Assembly: GCA_021323595.1 (NCBI GenBank)
Contig: JAJPKR010000023.1
Coordinates: forward strand, 1-63,428
Direction of reading: 5' to 3'
DNA: 63,428 nt
From: Terriglobia bacterium
GTDB lineage: Bacteria > Acidobacteriota > Terriglobia > Terriglobales > SCQP01
Made by a program: the position numbers and the translations under genes. The notes under the pieces were generated by a model. It did no database searches. It had not been told where the DNA came from and saw nothing but the letters and a program-made list of their open reading frames with translations. This document shows positions 63,246-63,428 of this stretch, piece after piece (positions within the stretch are counted from its first letter, which is position 1; every line of letters begins with the position of its first letter).

Positions 63246-63428
63246 TCATTGACCCGCTTCGATCTTAGGCGTCAGCAGACCCACCTGAATGGATGGGTCT
63301 TCGCCCATGGCGATATCGATCGCGCGCGCCACATCCTGAAATGGAATGTCCTTGTCGCCCTTGACGAACATCACCTTTTCGGCGCGGGTCTTGTAAATGT
63401 TCTCGAGCTCCGGCCCCAGTTGATCCCA
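63246..63428 (-). CDS. exbD: ExbD/TolR-type biopolymer transport protein, C-terminal end
   Basis: Partial: the gene enters from the right edge; 60 residues are visible. The end of the ExbD/TolR periplasmic domain is seen (QLGPELENIYKTRAEK, VMFVKGDKDIPFQDVA, then the terminal GLLTPKIEAGQ). ExbD/TolR works with ExbB/TolQ to couple proton flow to TonB or TolA. The upstream membrane part lies outside the window, so ExbD and TolR cannot be told apart here. Confidence 0.8.
   Translation of the reverse strand, partial: WDQLGPELENIYKTRAEKVMFVKGDKDIPFQDVARAIDIAMGEDPSIQVGLLTPKIEAGQ

Overview
This 63.4 kb window is GC-rich, gene-dense bacterial chromosome. It most likely comes from an Acidobacteriota (Terriglobia-like) soil bacterium. 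That placement is inferred from family content: a secreted SBBP-repeat protein with a choice-of-anchor-D domain, an Oar-like TonB-dependent receptor with an N-terminal carboxypeptidase-regulatory domain, a small protein family with a CGK...LFVRP signature, and lipid A genes with LpxI instead of LpxH. No rRNA, tRNA, CRISPR array or intact insertion sequence was found.

Region 1 (1-4.2 kb) is an eroding accessory island. It holds an antisense RHS/YD-repeat fragment, an orphan RHS tip broken by a frameshift, and three glycine/alanine-rich membrane-seeking tails, each followed at once by a small or medium membrane protein. Two of these tail-plus-membrane-protein pairs are homologous to each other and share ATGA stop/start overlaps. 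I read this as a candidate, apparently undescribed polymorphic effector/immunity array; it is the most interesting part of the window. A bidirectional terminator at 4.33 kb closes it.

Region 2 (4.4-17.7 kb) has rpsO-pnp, a secreted parvulin, the SBBP-repeat protein, a sigma factor with an unusual Asp-box anti-sigma partner, a NarL-type two-component pair and an ABC exporter. Region 3 (17.7-30.6 kb) is a carbohydrate locus: an overlapping operon (GntR/UTRA regulator, large TPR protein, ROK kinase, SIS-domain protein, MFS transporter) reads away from a TonB-dependent receptor and a secreted GH42-like enzyme. A perfect AT-rich palindrome in the shared promoter region is a candidate operator.

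Region 4 (30.6-43.7 kb) carries stress and central metabolism genes: DUF971, SHOCT, Dps, a sigma-54 activator with a degenerate receiver, a GGDEF cyclase, xseB, tpx, mdh, icd, glnE, a ferritin/VIT1 fusion and an M20 peptidase. Region 5 (43.8-50.8 kb) has a Zn/Mn ABC transporter whose permease is split by one in-frame stop, an SDR, a MacA-MacB deletion remnant, a coupled phosphoribosyltransferase and hydrolase, and rtcB with archease. Region 6 (50.8-63.4 kb) has fabZ-lpxA-lpxI-Gfo/Idh (early lipid A synthesis), a TonB-type protein, a GH29 fucosidase, an ABC-2 exporter coupled to a cation/proton antiporter, a redoxin, mutY, a TPR lipoprotein and the end of an exbD/tolR gene.
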